64,000 nucleotides of DNA from Noviherbaspirillum malthae (GTDB taxonomy: Bacteria > Pseudomonadota > Gammaproteobacteria > Burkholderiales > Burkholderiaceae_D): positions 221,053-285,052 of the forward strand of contig NZ_JACYXF010000005.1 in the NCBI RefSeq assembly GCF_015352985.1, read 5' to 3'. Below the pieces are notes generated by a model that searched no databases, was not told the DNA's origin, and worked only from the letters and a program-made list of their open reading frames with translations. Positions 49,692-58,617 of this stretch are shown one piece after another. A program made the position numbers and the translations under genes. Position 1 is the stretch's first letter, and every line of letters starts with the position of its first letter.

Positions 49692-51845
49692 ATGGCTTTG
49701 CAACAGCGCTCCGAACTCACCGATTCTCCGCCCGGCTTCCTTCAGCCCGGGCGCAATTGCTGGCGCATCGAGCGCGCCCATCGCTTCAGCATGCTGGTCG
49801 ATGCGGAGCCCTATTTCCGCGCGGTACGCGCAGCCATCCGCAATGCCCGCCACAGTGTCTTCATTCTCAGCTGGGACATCGACAGCCGCATGCGCCTGGT
49901 GCCTGAAGGCGCCAACGACGGCTTTGCCGAGCCGCTCGGTGAATTCCTGCATCAGGTGGTGGCCTCGCGGCCCAGCCTGCGCATTTATGTACTCAACTGG
50001 GATTTTGCGATGCTGTACGCGCTGGAGCGCGAATGGCTGCCTGTCTACAAGCTCGACTGGCGCACGCATCGACGCTTGGCGTTCCGCATGGACGACAAGC
50101 ATCCGATCGGCGGCTCGCATCACCAGAAAATCGTCGTGGTCGACGACCGCGTGGCCTTCGTCGGCGGACTCGACCTGACCCGCAGCCGCTGGGACACCTC
50201 GGAACATGCCTGCAATGCGCCGCTGCGCTGCGACAGCGACGGCAAGCCGCATGCGCCCTTTCACGACGTGCAGGCCATGGTGGACGGCGATGCCGCGCGC
50301 GCCCTCGGCGAACTGGCGCGCATGCGCTGGCAGCATGCATGCAACGAGACGCCGGTCGTGGTCTGTCCTTCCGACCACGATCCCTGGCCGCAGCATGTCG
50401 AGCCGGATCTGACCGATATCGACATCGCCATCTCGCGCACCGAGCCGGAATTCGAGGGCAGGGCAGGCGTGGATGAAATCCTGCAGCTGCATCTGGATGC
50501 AATCGCTTCCGCGCGGCAGCATCTCTTCTTCGAAAACCAGTATTTCACCTCCGGCACGATTGCCAATGCGCTGGCCCAGCGCCTGCAGGAACCGCAGGGG
50601 CCGGAAGTGCTGATCATTTCGCCGCAGACGCAAAGCGGCTGGCTGGAACAGGCCACCATGGGCGTGCTGCGCGCCCGTGCCCACGGCCGTCTCAAGGCGG
50701 CCGACCGCTACGGCCGCTACCGGATGATGTGTCCGCACATTCCCGGCCTGGCGCCGCAGTGCCTGAACGTGCACAGCAAGGTGTTCGCGGTCGACGACGA
50801 CCTGTTTTCCATCGGCTCGGCCAATCTCAGCAGCCGCTCGATGGCCACCGACACCGAATGCAACATCACCATTGAAGCGCGCGGCGATGCGCGAATACAG
50901 CGCGCGATCTCGCGGCTGCGCAGCCGCCTGCTCGGCGAGCATCTCGATACCGGGCCCGAACGGGTCGAAGCGGAAATGGCCAGGCGCAACAGCCTGCATG
51001 CCGCAGTGGCGGCGCTGCGCACCGACGGCCGCAGCCTGCAGGACATGAATCCCGAGACCACGCCCGAACTGGATGCGCTGATTCCGGAACAGGCGCTTTT
51101 CGATCCGGAAAAGCCGATCAATCCGGATGAACTCGTGAGTGAAATCCTGCCCAACGACGCCCGCAAGCCGGTGCCGCGCCGCCTGGCCGGCATCGGCCTG
51201 TTTGCCATTGCGCTGGCGCTGCTGGCCGTCGCCTGGAAGTGGACGCCGCTGCGCGAGTGGGTGAATCTCGAATCGCTGATCGCTTTCGCCCGCAACCTGG
51301 ATGAACTGCCGTTCACCTCGGTCGCGGTGGTGGCGAGCTATGTGGTGGCCGGGCTGGCGATGGTGCCGGTGATGCTGCTGATCGCCGTGACCGGCATCGT
51401 CTTCGGCCCCGTCGTAGGATCGCTGTATGCCATCTCGGGCGCGCTGCTGAGCGCCGCGGTGAGCTACGGCATCGGCGCCTGGCTGGGCCGGCAAACCGTG
51501 CAGAAGGTGCTCGGTCCGCGCATCAACCGCCTGAGCAAGCGGCTGGCCAGGCGCGGCATTGTCGCCGTCGTCGTCATCCGCATGCTGCCGGTCGCGCCCT
51601 TTACCGTCGTCAACCTGGTGGCCGGCGCATCGCATATCCGCCTGCGCGACTACCTGATCGGCACCTTGATCGGCATGCTGCCCGGCATCGCAATGACCGT
51701 GACCTTCGTGCATCACCTTGCCGAAGCCGTGCGCAACCCGAGCCCGAGCACCGTTGCCGTTCTCGTCGGCGTGGCGCTGTCGCTGATCGCCGTCGCGCTC
51801 GGCCTGCAGAAACTGCTAACCAGGAGAGAGGAACGTACAGCCTGA
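49692..51845 (+). CDS. phospholipase D / VTT-domain fusion protein
   Basis: A 717-residue fusion. Two phospholipase D catalytic motifs are intact: H144-x-K146-x4-D151 in GSHHQKIVVVDD, and H361-x-K363-x4-D368 in NVHSKVFAVDD. From about residue 500 there are five or six hydrophobic segments of the VTT/DedA type (FGPVVGSLYAISGALLSAAVSYGIGAWLG, then PVAPFTVVNLVAGAS). It probably handles phospholipid head groups at the inner membrane, for example cardiolipin synthesis, with the VTT part acting in lipid flipping. Its stop overlaps the next start by one base. Confidence 0.92.
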   Translation: MALQQRSELTDSPPGFLQPGRNCWRIERAHRFSMLVDAEPYFRAVRAAIRNARHSVFILSWDIDSRMRLVPEGANDGFAEPLGEFLHQVVASRPSLRIYVLNWDFAMLYALEREWLPVYKLDWRTHRRLAFRMDDKHPIGGSHHQKIVVVDDRVAFVGGLDLTRSRWDTSEHACNAPLRCDSDGKPHAPFHDVQAMVDGDAARALGELARMRWQHACNETPVVVCPSDHDPWPQHVEPDLTDIDIAISRTEPEFEGRAGVDEILQLHLDAIASARQHLFFENQYFTSGTIANALAQRLQEPQGPEVLIISPQTQSGWLEQATMGVLRARAHGRLKAADRYGRYRMMCPHIPGLAPQCLNVHSKVFAVDDDLFSIGSANLSSRSMATDTECNITIEARGDARIQRAISRLRSRLLGEHLDTGPERVEAEMARRNSLHAAVAALRTDGRSLQDMNPETTPELDALIPEQALFDPEKPINPDELVSEILPNDARKPVPRRLAGIGLFAIALALLAVAWKWTPLREWVNLESLIAFARNLDELPFTSVAVVASYVVAGLAMVPVMLLIAVTGIVFGPVVGSLYAISGALLSAAVSYGIGAWLGRQTVQKVLGPRINRLSKRLARRGIVAVVVIRMLPVAPFTVVNLVAGASHIRLRDYLIGTLIGMLPGIAMTVTFVHHLAEAVRNPSPSTVAVLVGVALSLIAVALGLQKLLTRREERTA

Positions 51846-52588
51846 TGAATGACATGAGCGCAACCGCGCCGCGCGTAACGACCGCGGTGCCCGATACCGA
51901 TCCGTGGCCGCTGACCATCTGCACCTACAACATCCATGGCGCTGTCGGCTGCGACAGGCGCTTTGCGCCCGAACGCGTCGCCGATGTGCTGCGCGAGATC
52001 GATGCCGACATCATCGCCCTGCAGGAAGTGCCGCTCGGCGGCAGCAAGACCCCGAACGTGCTCAGGGAACTGGAAAAGGCCACTGGCTTCTTCGGCGTCG
52101 AAGGCCCCGCCTGCGACACGCCGCAGCGGCGCTACGGCAACGCGGTGCTCAGCCGCTATCCCGTCGTGTCGGTGCGCAACATCGACCTGTCCTTCGGCAG
52201 CCGCGAGCCGCGCGGCGCGCTCGATGCCGACATCAATTGCCACGGCCACATGCTGCGCGTGGTGGCCACCCATCTCGGCCTGCGCATTCCCGAGCGGCGC
52301 GACCAGGTGCGGCGCCTGCTGCAGGTGTTCGATACGGAGGAAATGCCGGTGATCCTGCTGGGCGACCTGAATGAATGGTTCGTCTGGGGGCAGTCGCTGC
52401 GCTGGCTGGTATCGCATTTCGAAGCGGTGCCGGCGCCGCGCACCTTTCCGTCACGGCGCCCGATGTTCGCGCTCGACCGCATCTGGATCCGCCCGCGGCA
52501 CAGGCTGGTGCATGTGAAGGTGCATGCGACGCCGCTGGCGCGCATCGCCTCCGACCATCTGCCGCTGATTGCGCATATCGACGGTTAG
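51845..52588 (+). CDS. endonuclease/exonuclease/phosphatase family protein
   Basis: A 247-residue protein with the EEP fold: CTYNIHGAVG (Asn metal-side residue), IIALQEVPL (catalytic Glu), VVATHLGL, ILLGDLNEW (Asp/Asn pair) and SDHLPLIAHI at the end. TGATG overlap with the phospholipase D gene shows coupling. In E. coli a similar pair, ybhP and clsB, adjoins cardiolipin synthesis. A role as a phosphodiesterase on lipid head groups is the likely reading, rather than a nuclease. Confidence 0.92.
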   Translation: MNDMSATAPRVTTAVPDTDPWPLTICTYNIHGAVGCDRRFAPERVADVLREIDADIIALQEVPLGGSKTPNVLRELEKATGFFGVEGPACDTPQRRYGNAVLSRYPVVSVRNIDLSFGSREPRGALDADINCHGHMLRVVATHLGLRIPERRDQVRRLLQVFDTEEMPVILLGDLNEWFVWGQSLRWLVSHFEAVPAPRTFPSRRPMFALDRIWIRPRHRLVHVKVHATPLARIASDHLPLIAHIDG

Positions 52589-52607
52589 CCGTTATCTCGG
52601 CCAACCG
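52582..52607. terminator. possible weak terminator hairpin
   Basis: CGGTTAGCCG and CGGCCAACCG around TTATCT, with one internal mismatch. It overlaps the stop codon of the EEP gene and lacks a clear T-run. It lies between two convergent genes. Confidence 0.4.
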
Positions 52608-52629
52608 TCCGTCTTGACATTGCTCTGTA

Positions 52630-53232
52630 TCAGGCGCGCTGGTTGGGGCCGCTGGGGCGGGACTGTTCCGGCGCATAGTCGACCAGCTGCGGCAGCGATA
52701 CCGGGTCGAAATCGATCCAGTCGCCGTTCTCGATGGTGCCGTGCGCCTGTTCGATATCCATCGCGCCGAGCGAGCGCAGCACGTTGACCGCGCGATCGTG
52801 GTATTCGTCATCCTGCGGCACGGCCACCGCGACCATCATGCCCGACTGGCGCACCGGTACCGGGTTCGGAGCCGGGCTGCCTTCCTCGTGCATTTCATTC
52901 TGGTCCTTCATCGACGACATGCTGCCCATCAGGCCGCCGATATGGGCGCCTACCAGGCTGCCGGTCACTGCACCGATGGGTCCCAGCACCGGCGTGGCGG
53001 CCGCACCGACCACGGCGCCCGCGGCTGCGCCGGCGGCAACGCCCTTGCCGGACTCCTTGGCGCCGGGCGACATGTTTTCATCGCCGCCGATCGGATAGGC
53101 GCCATGCTGGCCGGCAGGATTGCAAAAGAAATAGCAGAGATGCTCGCGGTCGAATCCTGCACGCAACAATTCCTCCACTGCGTAAGTGGCCTCCGACTGC
53201 TCCTGAAATCGGCCTGCAATAATAGTCGTCAT
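52630..53232 (-). CDS. glycine-zipper stress-type protein
   Basis: A 200-residue protein with an AAGGAG box. The N-terminus (TTIIAGRFQEQSEATYAVEELLRAGF) resembles the general stress protein 17M-like fold. A central glycine/alanine-rich segment (about 65-105: GVAAGAAAGAVVGAAATPVLGP, then GSLVGAHIGGLMGS) is a glycine zipper likely to insert in membrane. The C-terminal part (MMVAVAVPQDDEYHDRAVNVLRSLG) repeats the stress fold. It is divergent from two YsnF/DUF2382 proteins. Confidence 0.82.
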   Translation of the reverse strand: MTTIIAGRFQEQSEATYAVEELLRAGFDREHLCYFFCNPAGQHGAYPIGGDENMSPGAKESGKGVAAGAAAGAVVGAAATPVLGPIGAVTGSLVGAHIGGLMGSMSSMKDQNEMHEEGSPAPNPVPVRQSGMMVAVAVPQDDEYHDRAVNVLRSLGAMDIEQAHGTIENGDWIDFDPVSLPQLVDYAPEQSRPSGPNQRA

Positions 53233-53491
53233 GGCTGGCTCCTTGGTTGGTTTTCATGAATATGAGTAAGAGAGCAAGCCGGAGTAATAGTTTCGGCAAT
53301 ACCTTTTCCGGCAAGATGCAAGAGCGGCGCTGTAAATTTTGCCGCGTGCTTGGTAAAAATCGCGTATCGCGCAGCATTTGGCGTCCAAATTTACCGCATC
53401 TCTTCACGCGTGCAGCAGTGCAAATCAGCACCTTGTTCCATGCCCGAGGTCCGGCCCGCTCCTTGCATTCACGCTCTTTTCCCGACTGAGA

Positions 53492-54181
53492 ATGGATGAC
53501 ACTCACATGGCACACTTTCCGGACAATGCCGGCGCGCCTGCCTCAAGCAGGCAGCTGGCGAATGCGCGGGTCGTTGACCTCAACGGCACGCCGGCAGCCA
53601 TTACTTCCCTGCAGCAGGACGGCGACGACATGCAGGCCTGGATCAGGCTGGCGGACGGCATGCAGGTACTGGTGCCGGTCAGCCTGCTCGCCGTGCAGCC
53701 CGACGGCAGCTACCGCCTGCCTTTCCAGTTCCGTTCCGCGCCGGCCGAAGCCGGCGGTGCGGTTTCTTCCGATCAGGTCCAGCCTCAGGGCACGCAGATG
53801 CGCTTTCCGGTAATGGAAGAGGAACTGCAGGTCGACAAGCGGCTTGTCGATACCGGCCGCGGCGTGCGCCTTCACAAGACCGTTTCCGAGCACACCGAAC
53901 GCATCGAGCAGCGACTGATGCACGACGAGCTCGTGGTCGAGCATGTGCCGCTGGGCCGCGTGGTCAGCGGCGAGGCGCCGCAGACCCGGTATGAAGGCAA
54001 TACGCTGGTGGTGCCCGTGCTCGAGGAAGTGCTGGTCGTGCAGAAGCAGCTGGTGCTCAAGGAAGAGGTACGCATTACCCGGCAGCAGCGGCCCATCGAT
54101 GCCTCGCAGGAAGTCAGCCTGCGCACCGAGCAGGTCCGCGTCGAGCGCTTTGATGAGGGCACGTCCGCCCGTCCGCATTGA
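53492..54181 (+). CDS. YsnF/AvaK-like DUF2382 protein
   Basis: A 229-residue protein with an N-terminal PRC-barrel-like region (ARVVDLNGTPAAITSLQQDG, then MQVLVPVSLL) and two DUF2382-type repeats: FPVMEEELQVDKRLVDTG with RGVRLHKTVSEH, and VPVLEEVLVVQKQLVLKEEVRITRQ. Start 53492 or 53507 is possible. Such proteins are linked to desiccation, heat and oxidative stress; the mechanism is unknown. The following gene carries the same repeats. Confidence 0.85.
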   Translation: MDDTHMAHFPDNAGAPASSRQLANARVVDLNGTPAAITSLQQDGDDMQAWIRLADGMQVLVPVSLLAVQPDGSYRLPFQFRSAPAEAGGAVSSDQVQPQGTQMRFPVMEEELQVDKRLVDTGRGVRLHKTVSEHTERIEQRLMHDELVVEHVPLGRVVSGEAPQTRYEGNTLVVPVLEEVLVVQKQLVLKEEVRITRQQRPIDASQEVSLRTEQVRVERFDEGTSARPH

Positions 54182-54295
54182 ATGCATTGAATACGAGGTT
54201 CAAGGCGGCAGGCACGGCTTATGCCTGTTTTGTCCACTCAAGTCGAGCTTCCCGGAGCAGTTGCCGGGCAATCCTGTTTATTGGAGAGACTGATC

Positions 54296-55648
54296 ATGGA
54301 AAATACCGTAGTAGGCGTGTATGACAGTTATACCCAGGCGCAGAATGCAATGAATGAATTGCTTTCCGCCGGCTTTTCCCGTTCGGACGTGCAGCTCAGC
54401 CCGGATGCCGACGGCATGACGGCCAGCGATGATGCAGGATCGTCGGGCGGCGGCTCTTCGATCGGCGATTTCTTCCGTTCCCTGTTCGGCATGGACGAGC
54501 ATCACGACCATCGCGACATGTACTCCGAAGCCGTGCGCCGCGGCAGCTGCGTGCTCAGCGTCAATGCCGCAAGCGACGAACAGCGCGACCGCGCCACCGA
54601 CATCATGAACCGCTATGACCCGGTGGACATCGACGAGCGTTCCTCGCACTGGAAGAGCCAGGGCTGGAGCCGTTACGACGAAAGCGCACCGATGTACACC
54701 GACAGCGAGATCGAAAAGGACCGCGCGATGTATGGCCAGTCGCGCGCACCGTCGATCGGCGACGCCATGAGCGACATGAGCGCTTCGGATTCTGTATCGA
54801 CTTCCCGCACTGACTGGAGCGCCGATTCCACGCCGGCCGCCGCAACCGGCATGACCGGCATGAGGGATACGGACGACTCCACGATGCATCGCCACAGCAG
54901 CATGAGCGACAGCAGCATGGATGACCGTACCCTGGGCGACCGCACCCTGCGCGGCAGCGAGACCGACACCACCCGCATTCCGGTGGTCGAGGAAGAGCTG
55001 CACGTCGGCAAGCGCGAAGTGCAGCGCGGCGGCGTGCGCGTCTACCAGCGCGTGCGCGAAACGCCGGTCAATGAATCGGTGCAGCTGCGCGAAGAGCATG
55101 TCAAGGTGGAACGCCATCCGGTCGACCAGCCGGCCACCGCCGCCGATATCGATGCCATCAAGGAAGGCGCCGTTGAGCTGCGCGAGACCGCCGAGGAAGC
55201 CGTGGTATCGAAGACCGCTCGCGTGGTCGAGGAAGTCGTGGTGGGCAAGGAAGCCACCGAGCGCACCGAGCACATCAACGACACCGTGCGCCGCACCGAT
55301 GTTGAAGTGGAGCAGCTTGGCACGCATGCGGGCGCTCGCGACACAACGATGAGCGGCACGATGTCCGATTACCGCGACACCGGCATGACCGCCGACGATT
55401 CCGACTACCGCACCCACTGGCAGACCGCCTACGGCCAGTCCGGCAGCCGTTATGAAGACTACGATGCCGCCTATCGCTATGGATCGACCATGGCCGGCAC
55501 CGAACGCTTCAGGAACTATCGCTGGGAAGACGCCGAACCCGGCATGCGCAGGGAATGGGAAACCAATCATCCCGAAAGCGCATGGGACAAGGTGAAGGAT
55601 GCGGTGCGCTACGGCGCCGAGCGCGTATCCGGCCGCGAACGGCACTGA
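54296..55648 (+). CDS. large stress protein with 17M-like and DUF2382 domains
   Basis: A 450-residue, strongly charged protein with GGAGAG eight bases upstream. Residues 1-110 (NTVVGVYDSYTQAQNAMNELLSAGFSRSDV) match the general stress protein 17M fold. Residues about 130-235 are a low-complexity Ser/Asp/Met/Thr region. Residues about 230-350 hold two DUF2382 repeats (IPVVEEELHVGKREVQRG, and VVSKTARVVEEVVVGKEATER). The C-terminus is Tyr/Arg-rich (RYEDYDAAYRYGS). No signal peptide is seen. Probably a stress-induced cytosolic protein. Confidence 0.85.
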   Translation: MENTVVGVYDSYTQAQNAMNELLSAGFSRSDVQLSPDADGMTASDDAGSSGGGSSIGDFFRSLFGMDEHHDHRDMYSEAVRRGSCVLSVNAASDEQRDRATDIMNRYDPVDIDERSSHWKSQGWSRYDESAPMYTDSEIEKDRAMYGQSRAPSIGDAMSDMSASDSVSTSRTDWSADSTPAAATGMTGMRDTDDSTMHRHSSMSDSSMDDRTLGDRTLRGSETDTTRIPVVEEELHVGKREVQRGGVRVYQRVRETPVNESVQLREEHVKVERHPVDQPATAADIDAIKEGAVELRETAEEAVVSKTARVVEEVVVGKEATERTEHINDTVRRTDVEVEQLGTHAGARDTTMSGTMSDYRDTGMTADDSDYRTHWQTAYGQSGSRYEDYDAAYRYGSTMAGTERFRNYRWEDAEPGMRREWETNHPESAWDKVKDAVRYGAERVSGRERH

Positions 55649-55822
55649 TGCCTGAGCTGCCGCGGTGCTGTTTGATCCGCGGCGGCCTTGGGTGAAATAT
55701 GAAGTCCGGCGGTGCCGGCTGCATGTGTCCGAAGCTCCTGCTTCGGTTTGATACGGTTTTAGTTCTTTATGTAAGCAAGTTTGCAAAAATGTTTTGATAG
55801 GACCGCAGCATCTGTATTTCAC

Positions 55823-55986
55823 TCCCTCTCCCGCAGGCGGGAGAGGGTTGGGGTGAGGGGGATTGTGGCGAAGAGCGGTCTTGACAGTCCCCCTCATCTC
55901 GGCCCTCGATCGGCGCCCCATGCTCCGGCTGTGCAAACCCATGGTTTGCAAAACCCTGCCTACGCCCGGCCTGCGGGAGAAGGGTG
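55823..55986. repeat. REP doublet with internal insertion
   Basis: A forward REP (CCCTCTCCCGC, AG, GCGGGAGAGGG, then GGGGTGAGGG) at 55823-55860, the spacer word CGAAGAGCGGT, then an inverted REP that is split. CCCCCTCATC is followed by about 60 extra bases before CTGCGGGAGAAGGG. The extra segment holds the palindrome TGCAAACC, CAT, GGTTTGCA (55932-55950). The rest of the 55649-56082 gap shows no gene. Confidence 0.75.
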
Positions 55987-56082
55987 AAAGACAGGCGCGT
56001 TAAATAAGCTTTGCTTCCCTGCTTAGTTTTTTGACCAAATCCATCCCCTTCCAAGAGGAGATGGATTTTTTCATGGCAAGCC

Positions 56083-56553
56083 TTAACCCAGCTCGCCTTT
56101 CTCCGCCATTTCGCGGATGGTGCGGATGGTGTCGATGTCCGACTCGGTATAGGCCGACTTGCGGAAATCGTTGTACATGGCTTCCGCATTGTCCTGCGCC
56201 TCGCTGGCGCCGTCGTCGTATTCGAAGCGGACGAAAAAGATGTTCGGCTCGGGCTCCTCGATCGTCATCTTCAGTGTCGATTCCGGAATCTCGTTCTGCG
56301 CCGGCACGTGGTACACCACCTGTTCCTGCGGCAGGAAAGTCACGCGGTCATGCACGACCAGCGTGCCGTAATGCAGCTCGCGCGAGAGCGACAGCGGCGA
56401 TTTTTCAAGGATGGTGCACTTGTCCAGATAAGGCACGAAGGACTTCGGCATTTCCGCCCGCATCACCAGTCCGCGCCAGAGTTGCTCGCGCGACAGGGTG
56501 TCGATCAGGGGATTGAGCGGATCGTTGATTTCGATGAGATGGGAAAATTTCAT
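56083..56553 (-). CDS. SRPBCC family protein (DUF1857, AtaL-like)
   Basis: A 156-residue protein with a START/Bet v1-like fold. The N-terminus FSHLIEINDPLNPLIDTLSREQLWRGLVMRAEMP matches the DUF1857 pattern, and the middle holds the strand pair RELHYGTLVVHDRVTFLPQEQVVYHV. It probably binds a hydrophobic ligand. It is 92 bp downstream of the receiver-EAL gene on the same strand. Confidence 0.88.
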   Translation of the reverse strand: MKFSHLIEINDPLNPLIDTLSREQLWRGLVMRAEMPKSFVPYLDKCTILEKSPLSLSRELHYGTLVVHDRVTFLPQEQVVYHVPAQNEIPESTLKMTIEEPEPNIFFVRFEYDDGASEAQDNAEAMYNDFRKSAYTESDIDTIRTIREMAEKGELG

Positions 56554-56645
56554 GGTGTACGGCAGCCCGGGACAATCGCCCAGTGTAATGCATGTGCTGC
56601 CTCCTTACCGTCTTTGCGCTTCGAAGGCGCTCCTGCCGCGCAGGT

Positions 56646-57857
56646 TCAGAAAAACTGCGACCACTCCTCGATCCAGCCCGGCACCGCATCGCGCTCCATG
56701 GGCTTGGCAATGTAGTAACCCTGCGCATAGGTGCAGCCCAGATCGCGCAGCAGATCCCAGTCTTCCCGGGTTTCCACGCCGACCGCCACCGAATTGCGGC
56801 GCAGCTTGCGCGCCAGACCCAGGCAGGAGCTGAGCGCGATATGCATCTGCCCGTTCTTCGATGCGCCGGCGACGAAGGAGCGGTCGATCTTGAGATCGAG
56901 AAAGGGGATGCGCAGCAATTGCTGCAGGTTCGAATGCGCGGTGCCGTAGTCGTCGATCGACAGGCCGAAGCCCTTCATGCGCAGGCGGGCAATGTTTTCC
57001 AGGCAGATCGGTACATCTGTCATCGCCATCAGTTCGGTGATCTCGAAGGTGATGTATTGCGCTTCGATGCCGTGCTGCCCGATATGCTGGAGGATCTTTT
57101 CGGCCAGGCCGGGTTCGGCCAGCGAGGTCACCGACAGATTGATCGACACGCCCAGCATCAGGCCGGCGTCGTGCCAGCTGCGGCAGGCCGCCACCGAACG
57201 CTCGATCACCAGCCAGGTCAGCGACTCCATGTGGCCGCTCGCCTCCAGCGTCGGAATGAAGGCCGGCGGCGTCAGCAAGCCGTACTGGGGATGACGCCAG
57301 CGCACGAAAGCTTCGACCGCCTTGACCTTGCCGCTGGCCAGCTCCACCTTGGGCTGGAAGAACGGCTCGAACTCGCCGGCCGCCACGCCGCGCTGGATTT
57401 CCGCCAGCGTGAACGTGGGCAGGGTGCTGCGCTCCTTGCCCTTGGGCGGGCGCGGGCGGTACTGGTCGATCAGCTGCTGCAGCACTTCCGGCGTGGCCGG
57501 TTTTTCAAAGGTGCCGAGCAGATGCACGCCGTAGGCCTTGGACATGGTTTCCACCGAAAACAGCAGCGCCGATCCCAGCGCGCTGGTGAGGACGACGGCG
57601 GTGCGGTGTTCAAGATTGGCCAGGTGCCGGACCAGTTCGATGCCGTCCATTTCCGGCATGTTCAGGTCGATGAAGCTGATGTCGACCGGCTCGTCCGAGC
57701 GCAGCATGTCGAGCGCAACCCGCCCGTTTTCGGCTTCGGCCACATGGCAGGCGCCCAGCTTGGTCAGCATCACCTTGAGCCAGTGGCGCTGGAAATTGTC
57801 GTCTTCCGCGATCAGGAAGCGCAGGTCGGCGATGGAGACGGGACGTTCAGAGTTCAT
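56646..57857 (-). CDS. receiver-EAL response regulator with EAF in place of EAL
   Basis: A 403-residue protein. The N-terminal receiver (about 10-135) has the acidic cluster IAEDDN, phospho-acceptor Asp64 in SFIDLNMPEMDG and lysine in FEKP. The C-terminal phosphodiesterase domain (about 148-400) has FQPKVEL, then E182-A183-F184 in VEAFVRWRHP where EAL is usual. It also keeps SINLSV, FEITELM, DDYGTAHSN, DLKIDRSFV, GVET and AQGYYIAKP. Most metal and substrate residues are kept, so it may still degrade c-di-GMP, as the related RocR does. Confidence 0.92.
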   Translation of the reverse strand: MNSERPVSIADLRFLIAEDDNFQRHWLKVMLTKLGACHVAEAENGRVALDMLRSDEPVDISFIDLNMPEMDGIELVRHLANLEHRTAVVLTSALGSALLFSVETMSKAYGVHLLGTFEKPATPEVLQQLIDQYRPRPPKGKERSTLPTFTLAEIQRGVAAGEFEPFFQPKVELASGKVKAVEAFVRWRHPQYGLLTPPAFIPTLEASGHMESLTWLVIERSVAACRSWHDAGLMLGVSINLSVTSLAEPGLAEKILQHIGQHGIEAQYITFEITELMAMTDVPICLENIARLRMKGFGLSIDDYGTAHSNLQQLLRIPFLDLKIDRSFVAGASKNGQMHIALSSCLGLARKLRRNSVAVGVETREDWDLLRDLGCTYAQGYYIAKPMERDAVPGWIEEWSQFF

Positions 57858-58054
57858 GGCATGCGATCCGGCGAGGGTGAAGCGGAATCATTGCAGAAGA
57901 GAAATTATGCCGCAGCTTGCTGCGCTACGGCGAAGTTTTGGTGGCAACTACACGGCAAAATTTCATTGCTTCGGATATTGCATGCGCGAACGTCCCATAA
58001 ATGCGGGATTGTTGGCGCCGAACCCTTTCGCTATAACGTCAGGCATTGTCGGAA

Positions 58055-58522
58055 ATGCACTTTCTCATGAAAACACTGTATGACTTGCTGGACGTGCGCC
58101 GCCAGGCCAGCCATATCGAAATCGAACTCGGCTATCGCCGCCATCTCAACCGCCACCTGATCGGCCTCGGCAGGCGGCCGCTGAGCAAGCGGGCACAGCA
58201 GAAGCTGCAGACCATACGCCACGCCTATCTGGTGCTGTCTTCGCCCGGCCGGCGCCAGGCATACGATCTCGACCTGATGCAGCGCGAGCAGCGCCGCAAC
58301 CGCATGCTCGACATCGGAGGCGCCATCCTCGCCGTGTCGTCGCTGGTGATCGGCATGGGCCTGATCGTCGCCAGCCCCTACTTTCCGGACTGGCCTGACT
58401 TCGCCGAAGACTTTTCCCGGCAATTCAGGTACGTCGTCGGTGCGGAAAAGGCCGCCGACTCCGCGTCCAGTACTGCTTCCGCTTCCGTCCTCAAGAAGCC
58501 GGTGCTCGCCGCCGCCAGATAG
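58055..58522 (+). CDS. J-domain-like membrane protein lacking HPD
   Basis: A 155-residue protein. Residues about 5-70 follow the J-domain helix pattern (LYDLLDVRRQASHIEIELGYRRHL, then KLQTIRHAYLVLSSPGRRQAYD). The HPD tripeptide that activates Hsp70 is missing, replaced by a basic loop (LNRHLIGLGRRPLSK). One membrane helix follows (about 87-108, GGAILAVSSLVIGMGLIVASP), then a Ser/Ala-rich tail. It cannot act as a normal DnaJ and may be a membrane scaffold. ATG 58067 is an alternative start. Confidence 0.78.
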   Translation: MHFLMKTLYDLLDVRRQASHIEIELGYRRHLNRHLIGLGRRPLSKRAQQKLQTIRHAYLVLSSPGRRQAYDLDLMQREQRRNRMLDIGGAILAVSSLVIGMGLIVASPYFPDWPDFAEDFSRQFRYVVGAEKAADSASSTASASVLKKPVLAAAR

Positions 58523-58617
58523 GCCGCACACTGCGCTTTGACCGTGCTTTGGCCGCAGTGCGGCGTGCGCCGGCGGCAACGATGCGTCACAATGAGCGCA
58601 CTTTCAAGGAGCCTGCC

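Noticed and set aside
48762..51716. 984-codon minus-strand open frame opposite the GST and phospholipase D genes
   Set aside because: Shadow of two well-supported plus-strand genes; no domain is recognisable and the composition is typical antisense.
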